Below are positions 11,200 to 22,639 of a stretch of 64,000 nucleotides of DNA, in pieces. Made by a program: the position numbers and the translations under genes. This stretch comes from Tolypeutes matacus (lineage: Eukaryota; Chordata; Mammalia; Cingulata; Chlamyphoridae): NCBI GenBank assembly GCA_026826555.1, contig JAKSZT010053837.1, positions 1,574,608 through 1,638,607 on the forward strand, written 5' to 3'. Below the pieces are notes generated by a model, which searched no databases, was not told the origin of the DNA, and saw nothing but the letters and a program-made list of their open reading frames with translations. Numbering within the stretch: position 1 is the first letter of the stretch; the number at the start of each line of letters is the position of its first letter.

Positions 11200-11595
11200 A
11201 CTGTATAGAGTTTCTATTTGGGCTGTTGGAAAAGTTTTGAAAATGAATGAGGTGATGGTAGGACCACATTGTGCATGTAATTGACAGCTCTGAATTACAT
11301 ATGTGAATGTGGTTAAAAACAGGAAAAGTTAGATTGTATATATGTTACTAGAGTAAAACTTTAAAAACAAACAATCAGGACTATATACAACACAAACAAT
11401 GAGCTATAATGAAATCCACAATTATAATTACAATTATCAAATATTCTTTCATCAGTTTTAAAAAATGTACCACAATAATACAGGGTTTTAATAACAGGGA
11501 GTTAAATGGGAGCTCTGTACTTTATGCATGATTCTTCTGTAAACCTACAACTTCTCTAATAAAAAAATATTGGAAAACTATTGGAAAAAAAAACT
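11200..11595 (+). mobile_element. L1 3'-UTR fragment
   Basis: 'gaatgaggtgatggtaggacc' and the terminal 'tgtaaacctacaacttctctaataaa' are characteristic of an L1 3' UTR. The terminal phrase is the reverse complement of the start of the antisense L1 at 26,905 ('ggagaagttgtaggtttaca'), so both belong to related L1 families. It ends in A-rich sequence with an AATAAA. Confidence 0.7.
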
Positions 11596-12171
11596 TTCAT
11601 ACAGGGAAATGAGAAAATCAAAAGAAGGTCAAGAATGCCATAAGTACTCATTAAGTCCAAGGTCAGATGGTGTAAGTCCTAATTGAAAGCAGAAACACTC
11701 AGAAAGTATTTACTGAATGCCTGATTACTCAGAGTACTGAGCAAAGCATGGAAGAGACAATAAGGAATAGGACACAGATCCTGTCTTCTAGAAGCTTAGA
11801 TTTTAGAATACAATGCTGACGTACCCATCTTAGAGACTTTGACTGTGCTCCAGGAGCCCTGTCACCTGGCAAAAATTAGGGAGCTAAAAGAGAGTCCAAC
11901 GGTGCTAACCCGGAAGAAGAAAGTGGGGCCAGTTTGCTTAGCCAAGAGTGAGCAGACCCAGGGGGACTTCTAGGGCCATAGCCCCAGATTAGGAGTTGGG
12001 GGTCAGAAACAGAGGCATGACCAGTACAGCGTTCACAGTTGGCTGTGGAATCTCAGGAGGTCATTTGGACCTGAACCACAGAGTCAGACAGGCCTGGAGC
12101 ACCAGGGGCCACAGAGCTGGGTCCCCGTGTGGAGGTGTGTGGTGGGGATTCCTACTGGGCACCACCTTTCA
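11596..12171. other. Unassigned sequence with faint old repeat (11,690-11,820)
   Basis: The segment with 'gtatttactgaatgcctga' and 'cctgtcttctagaagctta' resembles the same ancient mammal-wide repeat noted at 205-690. Otherwise no features. Confidence 0.35.
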
Positions 12172-12172
12172 T

Positions 12173-12277
12173 CTTTTTTTTTTTTTTTTTTTTTAAAGGA
12201 GGTACCAGGGATTGAACCTGGTACCTCGTACATGCAAAGCAGGTGCTCAACCACTGAGCCACACCTGCTCCGCTGCA
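12173..12277 (-). mobile_element. Short tRNA-derived SINE (DAS-like)
   Basis: On the minus strand it has a tRNA-like head with 'gtgtggctcagtggttgagc' (A box) and GGTTCAATCCC (B box), ending in poly(A), which appears as a T run at 12,174-12,194 on the plus strand. It is the same short class as 5231-5337 and 40,180-40,303. No clean duplication found; 'atctt' flanks both sides. Confidence 0.85.
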
Positions 12278-12289
12278 CCATCTTCTTTT

Positions 12290-12318
12290 CTTCCATTCTT
12301 CCTTCCTTCCTCCCTCCA
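12290..12318. repeat. (CTTC)n-like low-complexity tract
   Basis: A pyrimidine tract of CTTC/CTCC units directly follows the SINE. It has no regulatory signature. Confidence 0.75.
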
Positions 12319-12674
12319 TCATTCTCCAAGTATCTATTGAGCTGGTCCTTTGCTAGACATCACAAAAGGCAAATCAAGAGAAGTTATAGGGCATGTTTTT
12401 GAGGGGCTCACTTCACTGTCTCAGCAAAACAACCAGACAACAGGATAGAAAATTAAATTAGCCTGAGCTGGGCCATGAGGGATTTACAGAGACATAAACT
12501 TTAAAGGAAAATTACAAGTTCATAGATGGGGCAAAGAGGAGAAGAAAGTTCTGAGCAGAGGCGTTTGAGAGTACAAATCCAGTCCTGAGAACTCTGTGTG
12601 GGAAGCCTAAGCCGAGGCGGAATTCCCCTCTGCCTTCTAGATACTTCTGAGATGGGATTTCTGCCTTGAGTCTC

Positions 12675-13225
12675 TGTTATGGATTGAATTGTGTCACCCA
12701 AAAAGAGCTGTTCATTTCTTTTTTTTTTTTTTTTTAAAGATTTGATTTATTTATTCACTTATCCCCCCTTTGCTGCTTGTGCTCGCTGGGTCAGCTAACC
12801 ATGCCGTGCAGGCGGGCTTGCCTTCACCAGGAGGCCCCGGGAACCGAACCCGGGGCCTCCCATATGGTAAACGGGAGCCCTACTGATTGAGCCACAGCCA
12901 TTTCCCCTGTTCATTTCTTAATCCCTGGTCCAATGAATGTGTTCCTATTTGGAAACAGGATCTTTAAAAATGCTATTAGTTAAATGAGGCCAAACTGAAT
13001 TAAGGTATTCCCAAACCCAACATGACTGGTGTCCCTATAAGGAGAGGAAATTCAGACAGTGTCAGTAGGAGACAGACAGAGTCAATCATGTGATGGCAGA
13101 AGCGTGGTCCTGATGACAACTTGACTCCAGACTTCTAGACTCCAGAACTGTGAGACAATAAATTTCTGTTGTTCTCAGTCACCCAGTTTGTGGTCCTTTA
13201 TTATGACAGCCTAAGACAGTTACTA
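12675..13225 (+). mobile_element. MLT1-type MaLR LTR, split by a DAS SINE
   Basis: It begins TGTTATGGATTGAATTGTGT and shows the MLT1 order: 'tcctatttggaaacagg', 'gactggtgtccctataagg', 'ggacttctagactccag'-like text, 'aactgtgagacaataaattt' and 'cacccagtttgtgg'. The segment 12,721-12,906 is a later SINE insertion. Solo LTR, no internal region. Confidence 0.9.
12721..12906 (-). mobile_element. DAS-type tRNA-derived SINE, full length, inside MLT1
   Basis: It is nearly identical to the copy at 9807-9992. It has a perfect 13-bp target-site duplication CTGTTCATTTCTT at 12,708-12,720 and 12,907-12,919. Insertion into an MLT1 LTR shows that the SINE is the younger element. Minus-strand order: tRNA head, B box GGTTCGGTTCC, body, (AAAT)n-like segment, poly(A). 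Confidence 0.96.
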
Positions 13226-13499
13226 AGCTAAGAAAAAAAAAAAAATTAAGCCAGAATTCCTATTTTTCTAACAATAACCAAGCCCTCCTCCTATACCAGG
13301 TTCTCCAAAGCTGCATTTGGTGCCTATGCCCCACGCAAACTCCCAGCCCTTCCCACACCAACGACATACGCTGAGAGGATCCAAAAGGGAAAACAACAGC
13401 TCGGCCTCTCTGTCCCAGCTTCTTAGTGCCCTTTTTAATGACAGTTTTTCTAGTTCCTTAGGCCTGCTACTGCTGCTAAGTCCTCAACATCTACATCTA
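13226..13499. other. Unassigned sequence
   Basis: Short gap between repeats. An A13 tract near 13,235 has no recognisable retroelement body. Confidence 0.4.
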
Positions 13500-13692
13500 C
13501 TGGTTAATAGTTACCATTTTAGAGTGCTAGGTGCTTTTTGAATTTTAACTGATCTTCAAAACAAAGTCCAAGAGGTGTGTATAATTGTTCTCTTTACAGA
13601 TGAGAAAACCACAGCTCAAAGAGGTTGTATAACTTGCCTGAATTCATAAAACTAGCTAAAAATGGACATTTAAAACTAAGTCTGTCTGACCC
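13500..13692 (-). repeat. MIR SINE, antisense
   Basis: 'gttctctttacagatgagaaaacc', 'caaagaggttgtataacttgcc' and 'aaaactagctaaaaatgg' are the antisense MIR core order. The element directly abuts a MER5-type element. Confidence 0.8.
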
Positions 13693-13697
13693 TATAG

Positions 13698-13860
13698 CAG
13701 TGGTTCTCAAAGTGAGATCCCTGGACAAGCAGTATCGGCACCTCTCAGGGACTTAGCCCAGACCTACTGAATCAGAAACTTTGGGGGGTAGGACCCTGCA
13801 GTCTGTGGTCTGGCAAGCCTTGAGATGATTCTAACGGACACCAGAGACCGAGAACCACTG
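13698..13860 (-). mobile_element. MER5A-like nonautonomous hAT DNA transposon
   Basis: Terminal inverted repeats CAGTGGTTCTCAAAG and CCGAGAACCACTG bound a 163-bp element. The interior has 'cctactgaatcagaaact', the reverse of the MER5A phrase 'agtttctgattcagtagg'. Non-coding, once mobilised by a hAT (Charlie-type) transposase. The 8-bp duplication is no longer obvious. Confidence 0.9.
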
Positions 13861-15167
13861 CTTAAACCATGGACCCCTGTCCTATGGTGCAGCTCCACAT
13901 ACCTGCTATCCAAATGCTAAAACCACCATGAGGCCTTTTTTGAGTAAATCCTCTTCCTCGGTGGGACTCCAGAACTGATCCCAGTGTTCCAGGCGGAGAG
14001 TCCTCTTGCAGCCATGTGAATCCAATGCTTTGCTCTACTACAGTCTTCTCTGGCACGTCTTTCTGAGCTGCTTCCATCACCCTCCCCACAGGCTCATGCG
14101 CCATCTGTAGCTGCTTCCTGCATGCTGACTTTTCACCTCCCAATCCCTTCTCCCTCCTCCAAACCAGCTTAACCTCCCCCAAGTGCTGCTCAGCAGGGAA
14201 TATGTTTTTTATCTTCTGCCAATTCCCAATTTCTAAGACAGATTTTAAAAATTTTACCATCTCGCTTTGACCAGACACTTGGTACTACTTCAAACACCAT
14301 CGCCTGTCGTCTAGTTAACAAAGAACTCTTGGCCCATTTCGAAGCTCACCCTCACATTTAGCACACTTAATATAGACTTTGTCTACCACAGAGGACGCTA
14401 TGCTGCGAAGAGAGGTGGCAGTCAGAGAGGAGGATGAGGTCTTTACTGTGCCTTCTAGCCTCGTGGTAGGTACCAAGTGTGGGGTTCTAAGCTGAAAATG
14501 CAAACTTGGGAAATGCAGGGAGAAGAGGGACTGCAGCGTCTCAGACATGGCTAATTAGAGTTCTTAGGAAGGCAGCTCACAAAAGCCTTGCGGGGAAGCT
14601 TCCTGGAGGGTCCATCCCTCCCAGAGAATGTTTGGAGGGAAAGTCAGCTCAACTTTAAAGGCAAACAGGAAACTCTGCCAACAAACAAAAGGAAAAAGGA
14701 AGCTCCCGGGTTCCTGTTCCAAGTAGCCTCCTGAGAAGGACTTTATCTTTGGGGGAAATTTTGCTGAAGGAAATCTGAACCGAAGTTGCAAGTTTCCTTT
14801 GTTACGAAAAGCAAATAAAATGAAAAGGGAGAGAAGTAACAAGACAGAAGATTGGTCATCACAGAAGTAGATCTAATCTTTGTGGTAAAATAAACTGGAA
14901 AGAACCTAGAGCTAAATGCTGAACCTGGGAGAGGCGAGGCAGGAGTCATGGGCAGGGGCGTCACAAGAGCAAATTCTCAAGGCAAGATGGGCCTGACTGC
15001 TCCAAGGGGCAGTGGAGGGTCCTGGCTGACCAGGGAGAAGGGCGGCGAAAACTAGGGCTTGACAGGACAGAATATAGGGGGCCTTTAATGTCAGGATGTG
15101 TATATTAATCCCATGGGCCATAGAGAGCTTTGTGCCGCAAGCATGGGGAAATGAGATCATCAAAGCA
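13861..15167. other. Unassigned sequence with one 138-codon antisense frame
   Basis: An open frame runs on the minus strand at 13,862-14,278 from ATG to stop, but its product has no recognisable domain, signal peptide or membrane segment, and it overlaps the edge of a transposon. I treat it as chance. Region 14,880-15,160 faintly resembles an antisense ancient repeat. Confidence 0.45.
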
Positions 15168-15412
15168 TATTAATAATAACCCTCACCATTCTTAAACACA
15201 TATTAGAATATTTGTAAGCCCTTGGCATGTACTGAATGATTTAACCCTCTCAAAGGCCTGTGTGATAGGTGCTATTATTATCACTTCCCTTGACAGGGCA
15301 CAGAAAGGTTGAGCAGCTTGCCCAAGGTCAATTTGTAAGGCTCAGAGATGGAATTTAAACCCAGGCCGTCTCGTCCCAAGGTCCCTACCCTTAACCACCA
15401 CACTCAACTTCA
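15168..15412 (-). repeat. MIR SINE, antisense
   Basis: 'taggtgctattattatcact', 'gttgagcagcttgcccaagg', 'ggaatttaaacccaggc' and 'ccttaaccaccacac' follow the antisense MIR core and tRNA-related end. Confidence 0.8.
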
Positions 15413-16320
15413 AAGCAATCCATAAAGTTAGTAAAGTGTATCTTCTGCTCTTTGGGGAGAATTTTAGCAGCTCCAGGAACGGCAACAAGGTATAGGAGAG
15501 AGAAACCTGGGTTGGAATGCTAACTCTTAAGACTGAAGAGTGGGACCTGGAACCTTCTAGGGTTGTTTCAAGTCTTAATAGTGCATGTCTCTGACATAGA
15601 ATACTCAGTGAACCCTCACACTAGCCCACTTTCCTTGGTACTTAAGCAGGTGCCAGGCATGATGCACATCATCTGAACTGAACTGAGTGGTGCCAGATCT
15701 GTTACACACTCCTGCTGCATTTCAGGGTGAGAGGAGTGGTCATGGTCAGCATCTTAGAACTCTGCAAAACTTCACACTAGGTTTGCATACAAGGTGCTTG
15801 AGCCCAATTCAGGTAAGGTTCTTAGGTCCTCTGGAGTCTTCCCTTAACGAATGAGAGAGATTCAACAGGTTGCAACCATAAAGCAACTTTATTCTTTTTC
15901 CCAGTCCCGTCAAGACTGCTCTGTGAGCAGGTTCTTTCTCTGCCCCAAGCTGAGCTCTCAGACAGGTCCAGTGGCTTTTCAGACCATTCCAAAGACACAG
16001 ATGACTTTCAGGGCACATGAAGAGCCTCGTTCCAGCATTTTAACTGTTCAGGCCATGGCAATAATCAAACTTCTGAACTTTTACCTAATTTAGCGTTTCC
16101 TCTTCTGGTTGGGCAATTTGCCTATACTCAGGGAAGGGTGGGTAGCCAGCTTCCTATCTCCCCTACTGAACGCCCCCTCCCTCGCCAGCTGCTGCTTCTG
16201 GCCCACCTTCAGGGGAAGCAGGGATTAGGGGAAAAGGGCGACAGTCTTACACAAGCCTGACCCTTTTGTGGGAGGCATTTGTAGGTGTCCATGGCAACCT
16301 TTAACTCAGTTACCTTGACA
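15413..16320. other. Unassigned sequence
   Basis: No repeat family, coding exon or tandem array recognised. Confidence 0.45.
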
Positions 16321-16321
16321 T

Positions 16322-16452
16322 AAGGGTGACCACAGGCCCCATTTGTAGGGGCAGTTTGGATTGAAGCCTGTTGCCTTAGCATATTTGTCAGCCATCTCTC
16401 TTTTCATTTTCAAAAGTGTTCCAGTTTGGACAATAAATTACAAAGTCACCCT
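16322..16452 (-). mobile_element. Nonautonomous hAT-like MITE (TAGGGTGAC termini)
   Basis: Terminal inverted repeats AAGGGTGACCA at the left and GTCACCCTA at the right bound about 131 bp. The reverse complement contains 'aatttattgtccaaactgg' and 'cacttttgaaaatgaaa', matching a well-known mammalian MITE whose exact family name I do not assign. Confidence 0.7.
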
Positions 16453-17227
16453 ACTTAACCCAGATGAGACCTTCCCTGGATGGCTCAGTTTTCACTTCTC
16501 ACTAGACTTGTGGACATCCACCAGTCCTCTCCTACAGGCCCCTTTATCCCGCCAGGGAGTCCTTGGGAACAAAGTCCTCTCGAGAAGGCTCCAGGCTGGC
16601 TCCCCTCCCACATGGCTCACTTCTGGTCTCCACTGGAAATGGACCCCTTTCCTCACCACCAACTAAGAAAATGTAGCTCGCCCCTACTGCCACTCAGTCT
16701 CGTTCTCTTTATCTCTTTTTTCTCCACTTCTCTCCTATCTCAGGCCTATCTGACCGTCACTTCTCGTATGAGTCTTCATGCTCCTCACACTCCGGGGAAT
16801 ATATGGAAGCCACCTTGAAGCCCCTCTCACTTGACAAAGAGGAGGGAAGTACAGCTCATTCCTCTCCCTATTTTGGTGTTACAGGGTAAGCACTCTAAAA
16901 AACTGTCTCCACAGGAATCCTCATTCTCAGGTCTTCTTAAAAGTTGGAGGTAGGTGACTAATTAATGCAAGCAGAACTGGTTTTACCATTTCCTAGTATA
17001 TCTTGAGTAAAAGGTCCAACTTCATATTCTTTTATAATGTGGGGTTACTTGGCACCTATTGTAATATCTCAGCCTTTAGGGGCTCTGCCCAGCTCCTAAG
17101 CAACATCCAGGTGTGTATGACTTAATAAAGAAGAAACAAAATAACAAGCCAGGTCTACTAAATCCTACAAAGAAAGCACTTCCCCCAGCAGGCTGTGACC
17201 CAACACCACGTCAAAACCCAGAAATGC
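16453..17227. other. Unassigned sequence
   Basis: Pyrimidine-rich in 16,480-16,800 with open frames up to 112 codons lacking any motif. No repeat assignment. Confidence 0.4.
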
Positions 17228-17249
17228 CACCACCACCACACTTGACTAA

Positions 17250-17282
<33 letters not shown>
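17228..17282 (+). mobile_element. 55-bp poly(A) micro-retroinsertion of unknown source
   Basis: 25 nt (starting CACCACCACCAC) are followed by 29 consecutive A (17,253-17,281). The unit is flanked by perfect 11-bp direct repeats CCCAGAAATGC at 17,217-17,227 and 17,283-17,293. This has the hallmarks of L1-mediated reverse transcription of the extreme 3' end of a polyadenylated RNA. The source RNA is not recognised. Confidence 0.65.
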
Positions 17283-17288
<6 letters not shown>

Positions 17289-17293
17289 AATGC

Positions 17294-18585
17294 AGTGTTG
17301 ACAATCCAGGCATGACCTGGGCAAGTACAGCTTTAGCCAGGATATCCCCCACCATGAAAAAGGGACAGATTCCATCAGAGCTGCCTCAGGCAGTTTCCTT
17401 GTGTGCCTTCTTGAAGATGCCAATACATGTAGCATATGAAAACCTGAAGCATTGCTATGGCATTCCATATCCTGGGGATAAAGACCTGTGCAAAGTTTAT
17501 CTCAGCTCTGAACGTGTGGACAGAAAGCCCACCCTGGAATTGCCCCCCAACTGGGGATACTTGGCCACATTGCCCAGAAGTGCCAGCCCTACTGGTTCCA
17601 GTTCTTAGTCCTCTATCTAACCCAAAAAGTAGAGAAGGTTCCTCCTCTGTGCCTCGAGGGTATCCACAGGGGAGTACTTGGAAACTGAAGAGTCGGAACC
17701 CAGCAGTGTGGGCCTTCCTGAGGAATCACTGTGCTCTCTCCACCTTTCCTAGGGGTAACTTGAAAAGACTGCTGGGGATACCTGAGTCCAAGCCGAATCA
17801 GGAGCTGAGCCTAGAAGCATCTGTGAGGCTTGACCCCCAGCTCCCTGTCTCCCTTGCTCCACAGCTCAAGCTCTGTAAGGTACAGTGTCTACAGAAACAA
17901 AGAAAAGCCTTTTAGAGTAATCCCACCTTTTCCCACAATGTTTTTATGGGAGGTTTTTGTTTTTTCTCCCAGCAGCAAAGTAAAACAGGCTATTGAACTA
18001 ACTTGTTCTCAGATCAATGGATCCATTGTGTTCTTCGGGGAGAAAAAGGGTTTTTTGTTGTTGTTGCTTTTCTCTCTCTCTCTCTCTCTTTTACTTTTAG
18101 TTTGGAGCAGAAATTAAATTGCCATGGGCTATGAGGGGAAAGAATCCAGTAGACAAATCCTTTCTTTCTGGAATTGGGATTTAGATTTCCATAAAAAAAT
18201 CCATAGGTTTATATCTAAAATTGTTCCTGAAGTTGTGTTCATTTATACACATTCGCCTCCCCTCACTCTTCAGGAGCACAAGCCAAGGTCCAGAACATTA
18301 GAGCGGACTTTTAAAAAGGTGCTAACGTATCATATGCTTGTTTATCTTGCTGATCGAAACAGATGCAAGTTTACTGAGGTACTATCAAATGTTGGCAAAA
18401 AAAAGAGATTTGAAATTTCATGCTTAGCATGAACAAAGCTTCAGATCAAAATTCCAGAATGTGCTGATCTACTTATAAATTGGGGAGGAGAGTGGTGGTA
18501 CTTATTTCATCGTGTCTTCTCTCTTCATAGGTGATATGGACATATTCTCTTCTTAGTCCTTAGCTACCGTTAAGAATAACTGGAG
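17294..18585. other. Unassigned sequence with (CT)n tract
   Basis: Overlapping frames at 17,312-17,915 reach 152 codons but show no domain. A (TCTCTC)n tract lies at about 18,070-18,091. No repeat family recognised. Confidence 0.45.
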
Positions 18586-19617
18586 GCCAGACAATTTGGT
18601 GGGGGAAGAATAGTCTTTTCAATAAATAGTGCTGGAATATCCACATGCAAAAGAATGAACTTGGACCCCTCCCTCACACCATACACAAAAATTAACTCCA
18701 AAAATATAGAATATATGAAGAACTCTTACAACTCAGTAATTTAAAAACCTAATACCCAATTTAAAAATGGGACAAAGGATCTGACTAGACATTTCTCAAA
18801 AAATATATAATAAAAAACAATAACCACCAGAAACGATCTCAACATCATTAGCTGTTAGGAAAAGGCAAGTCAAAACCACAGTAAGATACTACTTCACACC
18901 CACTAGGATGGCTATAATCAAAAAGAAAATAAGTATTGGCAAGGATGTGGAGAAATTGGAGCCTTCATACATTGCTGTCAAGAATGTAAAATGATTCAGC
19001 TACTGTGGAAAACAATCTATCAGTTCCTCAAGAACTTAGAGTTTTCATGTGAAACAGCAATTCCACTCCTAGGTATATACACCAGAGAAATGAAAACATA
19101 TATCCACATAAAAACTTGTACACAAATGTTCATGGCAGCATTATTCATAATTGAAAAAAAAAAAAAAAGTAGAAACAACCCAATGTCCATCAACTGATGA
19201 CTATATAAATAAAATGTAGTTTACCATGCAATGGAATATTATTTGGCAATAAAGAGGAATGAAGTACTGATACATGCTACAACATCAATGAACCTTGAAG
19301 ACATGCTAAGTAAAAGAAAGCTAGTAATAAAAGTCTACATTTTGTATAATTCGATTTATATGAAATGTCCAGATAGGCAAATCTATAGAGATAGAAAGTC
19401 TGTTAGTGGTTGCCTTGGGTTGAGGGAGTGAGGAGGGAGTTGGGGGAAATTAGGTGTGACTACTCATGGGTATGGGGTTTCTTCATGAGGTGATGAAATC
19501 TTCTAAAATTGTCAGGATGGTTATACTACTCTGAATATACTAAAAATCCCTAAATTGTATACTTTAAATGAGTGGATTGTATGGTATGTGAATTATATTT
19601 CAAGAAAGTTGGTTGAT
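18586..19617 (+). mobile_element. Old L1 3' end (ORF2 C-terminal remnant plus 3' UTR)
   Basis: The translated order of the L1 ORF2 C-terminus is visible in decayed form: 'acttcacacccactaggatgg', 'aatgttcatggcagcattatt', 'caatggaatattatttggc'. The 3' UTR follows with 'taaattgtatactttaaatg' and 'gtatggtatgtgaattatat', typical of L1MA-type elements. Numerous stops and frameshifts; non-functional. Ends at a (TG)n tract. Confidence 0.88.
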
Positions 19618-19640
19618 ATGTGTGTGTGTGTGTGTGTGTA
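19618..19640. repeat. (TG)n microsatellite
   Basis: About ten TG units directly after the L1 3' end. Confidence 0.9.
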
Positions 19641-19984
19641 TAATTGGGAAAATCACATTACCTGGGATTTGAAAAAAAAATTGAGAAAAATTGGGGGATC
19701 AGACCCAAAATATTGGCCTTCATTCATTCTGGAGAAAGCATCAAAATGTCTGAAAGCTAGAAAAATTGCATTAGGGAAAAACAAACCGGATGTCCAATTA
19801 CATTAAGCCAAGCAAAATAATAAGGCACTTAACCTGCTGAAAGGGGTAAGAGCACATGACTTTACCATGCTCAGAATGCTTCCCATCAGGAAGGAACGGG
19901 AACCCACACAGAGCAGCCATGCCTTCCTTCCTGGAAGTGACTTCATATCTGATATGAGAAATTGGTAAGAATAACACAACTCTT

Positions 19985-20340
19985 CTCAATTATAAAAGCA
20001 ATGGCTTTAACATAACATCAAAAGTACGGAGAAGGGAGAAAACAATTACTCAATCTCACGACACAAAGATAAGCACTGCTATTTGGTAGGTCCCCCCTGT
20101 CCCCCCATGCATGTTGTTTCACAGAGTCAAGCTCAGATTATATGTACAATTTTCTATCCTTATTTACCTTATTTACCATCAACATTTTCCATTATTATTT
20201 AAAATTCTTCCTAAGCATCACTTTCAATCAGAAAAATCAACTACCATATAACTATTTGCCTAGTGCAGGGTATTTATCTTTTCAATCCTTCCCTGTTGTT
20301 AAAATCAAAATGCTGCGAAGAAAACTTTGAGCATTATTTC
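19985..20340 (-). repeat. Probable old L1 3'-UTR fragment, antisense
   Basis: 'ttaccatcaacattttccat', 'ttcctaagcatcactttcaat' and 'aaaatgctgcgaagaaaac' resemble the antisense 3' ends of ancient L1M elements. Strongly diverged; edges and orientation uncertain. Confidence 0.4.
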
Positions 20341-20379
20341 CTTGGAATGTAAATGATCAAAAGGTATGAAACTGTTCAG

Positions 20380-20880
20380 TGGTCTTCATAATTCTTGTCC
20401 AAATTGTATACCAACTTATATGCTAACAGCAGTGTGAGATGTGCTCATCTCACTACAAAATGAGACTCAAAAATAACCCCTAATCCTCTTCTAGAAATTT
20501 GTACTAAGGAAGGGATTCTCATCACAATGTTGTGTATGATAGCAAAGATTGGAGGAAAAATAACCACCAACTATAATGGAAAAGTTAAATAGACCATGAT
20601 GGATTATTTTTCAGTAATTAAAATGAGTTGTTTCAAAGAATGGGAAATAAGGAAAAATGATTTCTATAAATTCTTAAATGACACAACCTGTATGACAGAC
20701 ACAAAACTGTTTGTGAGGTCTGGAAATTTTAAAAATGAAATTAAATTTAAAAACCACCTGTAGTGGATGATGTCTTGATCATGGATTCTGGGTGATTTTT
20801 TTTGGTTTCCATCTTTCTATATTTTCCGAATTATTTAGACTATGTATTACTTTCATGATTTTTTAAAGTTCATCAATTTA
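20380..20880 (+). repeat. Old L1M 3' fragment
   Basis: 'aaatttgtactaaggaagg', 'gtgtatgatagcaaagattgg' and 'gaccatgatggattatttttc' parallel the L1 3' region (spontaneous single-frame remnants only). Old and truncated. Confidence 0.6.
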
Positions 20881-20959
20881 AGGTAAATTCACTTTCAGTG
20901 AGTATCCTGAGTAGAAAAGACAGAAATGCTGGAAGTCCCCAGGTACCCCTCAAAGGCAG

Positions 20960-21085
20960 TACATGTGGGGCTTGCTGCTCCGGCTCCCAGGTCTGGCTCT
21001 GCCACTTTCTTGGTGGCTTCTTTGTTGCGTGCCTGACTGGACCTCAGTTTCTTCATTGTTACTGTGAAGGTGTCAGATCACTCAG
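20960..21085 (+). repeat. MIR fragment
   Basis: 'gtctggctctgccactttc' and 'ctggacctcagtttcttcattg' are the central MIR phrases in sense orientation. Confidence 0.65.
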
Positions 21086-21832
21086 TGACCTCTAATTGCT
21101 AACGTCCCTGGTCTGCACTCCTTGAGACTGCCACTCTAGGACTGCGATGCAGCCATCTGATGAGCATTAACGCCCGATGCCCACGAGGCGAGCATCCAAG
21201 GGAGGAGCTCTGCATTTCTTGGCATGCCCAGAAGAAGGTGGTGAATCCAGATTATGCTTCTTGGGAATCCAAACACCACCCCCCAGATTGCAAAGTTCTT
21301 GGACAGATAGCAAAGTACATCAATTTCTCTGCCACCATCTTTGTGAATTTTCTGCCACCATTTTCCTTCACATCTCTGCCTTCTCCAGTTGTCTCCTAGA
21401 TTTCACACTAAAAGCAATGGTAAAATGGGGAGGAAGGTGAGGTCTATGGGAAAAATAGGGTTGACAGAAAATCCAGAGTCATTGGAATGGTCTGAACTTC
21501 CTGGTTTGTAAACCGTTCATGGTGACTCCCTCGTGGGTCAGGCATTGACAACAAATGGAATTACTGTGGATCTAGCGCTAGAATGTTAGCAATGCAATCC
21601 TTGATTTGAAGAGCTTGGGTGATAGTGGAAAACATTTACAAGCACTGAATCAAAAATTTACAGCAGTTGGTTATTAAGGTTTGGAAGAGATGTTGACCAT
21701 ACTTTTTTCCTTCTCAGGTTATCATCATAACTTCTCTGGATGGCTTTTGCATATCCATTATGCAAATGTGACCAGAAATCCCTTTCTGTCCAGAAAGGGC
21801 CCATGAGGGTCTGTTCAGCAGACCTGTCCCAG
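21086..21832. other. Unassigned sequence
   Basis: No repeat or gene recognised. Confidence 0.45.
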
Positions 21833-22260
21833 TGTATCAGTCAGCTCCTGCCTCAATAATGCTGCATGATAAACTACTCCAAAACCCGGTGGCTTAAAAC
21901 AAGGATTTATTCTCACACTCACAAGTCTTCAAAATTGACTGTGGTTCAGCTGATCTAGGCTGAACTAGAGGGTAGCTCTGCTTTAGGCTGCAGTTCAGCA
22001 GGTCTTTGCTCCAGGCAGTGGCATGTACGTTCATTCTGGGACTCAGGTGGAAATAGCAACAGCTGCCCGGGGGACATTCTTCTCACGGGTAGACAAGAGG
22101 AGCAAGCCTTAATGCACAAGCTCTTCCCAAGCCTCCATCATGTGACATCCACTAATAATCTCTTTGGCCAAACCCAAAGTAAAAGGGGCAGGAAGCACAC
22201 TCCACCCACACAGCAAAGGTGCTGATGAATAATCCTCTTAGAATGCTGGGAAGAACCGAG
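21833..22260 (-). repeat. Old LTR-like interspersed repeat, antisense
   Basis: It begins TGTATCAGTCAGCTCCTGCC and contains 'ggtggcttaaaacaaggattt' and 'ctgcagttcagcaggtc', the arrangement of a mammal-wide repeat with MaLR-like ends. The family is not assigned and the right edge is approximate. A related but more diverged copy lies at 54,121-54,430. Confidence 0.5.
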
Positions 22261-22639
22261 AACAGTAATTCTGTTTTCCACAGTGATGATTAAACCTCCA
22301 CATATCAACAAATTCTTCCTCTTCTGACTTCTGGTTTTCTCCTCTGGCTTCCTAGACAATGTTTGTACTCCTACAGGTGCCTAAAATTTGAGCCACCCTG
22401 TTACGAATTGTCCACTCAAGTGGAGAAGGCCCAGCTTTTCTTTGGGGAAGTTCTGCCCCATCTGCCATGTGTCAAGACACCTCTGTTATTTGGAAGGGAC
22501 CCTATTATGCAAGATAACTGAATATGGGGAACCAAGAGCCAAAAAGGGAATGAGGGGAGAAAGTAGATAAAGTAGTTTGAACTAGAAATGACATTCAAAT
22601 TATTTTCAGAGAAAAGAACACTCTCCTAAATAGCTTTTT

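Noticed and set aside
13862..14278. 138-codon minus-strand frame as a gene
   Set aside because: No recognised domain, conserved motif or splice context, and its end abuts a MER5-type transposon. A protein search would decide; a conserved match would revive it.
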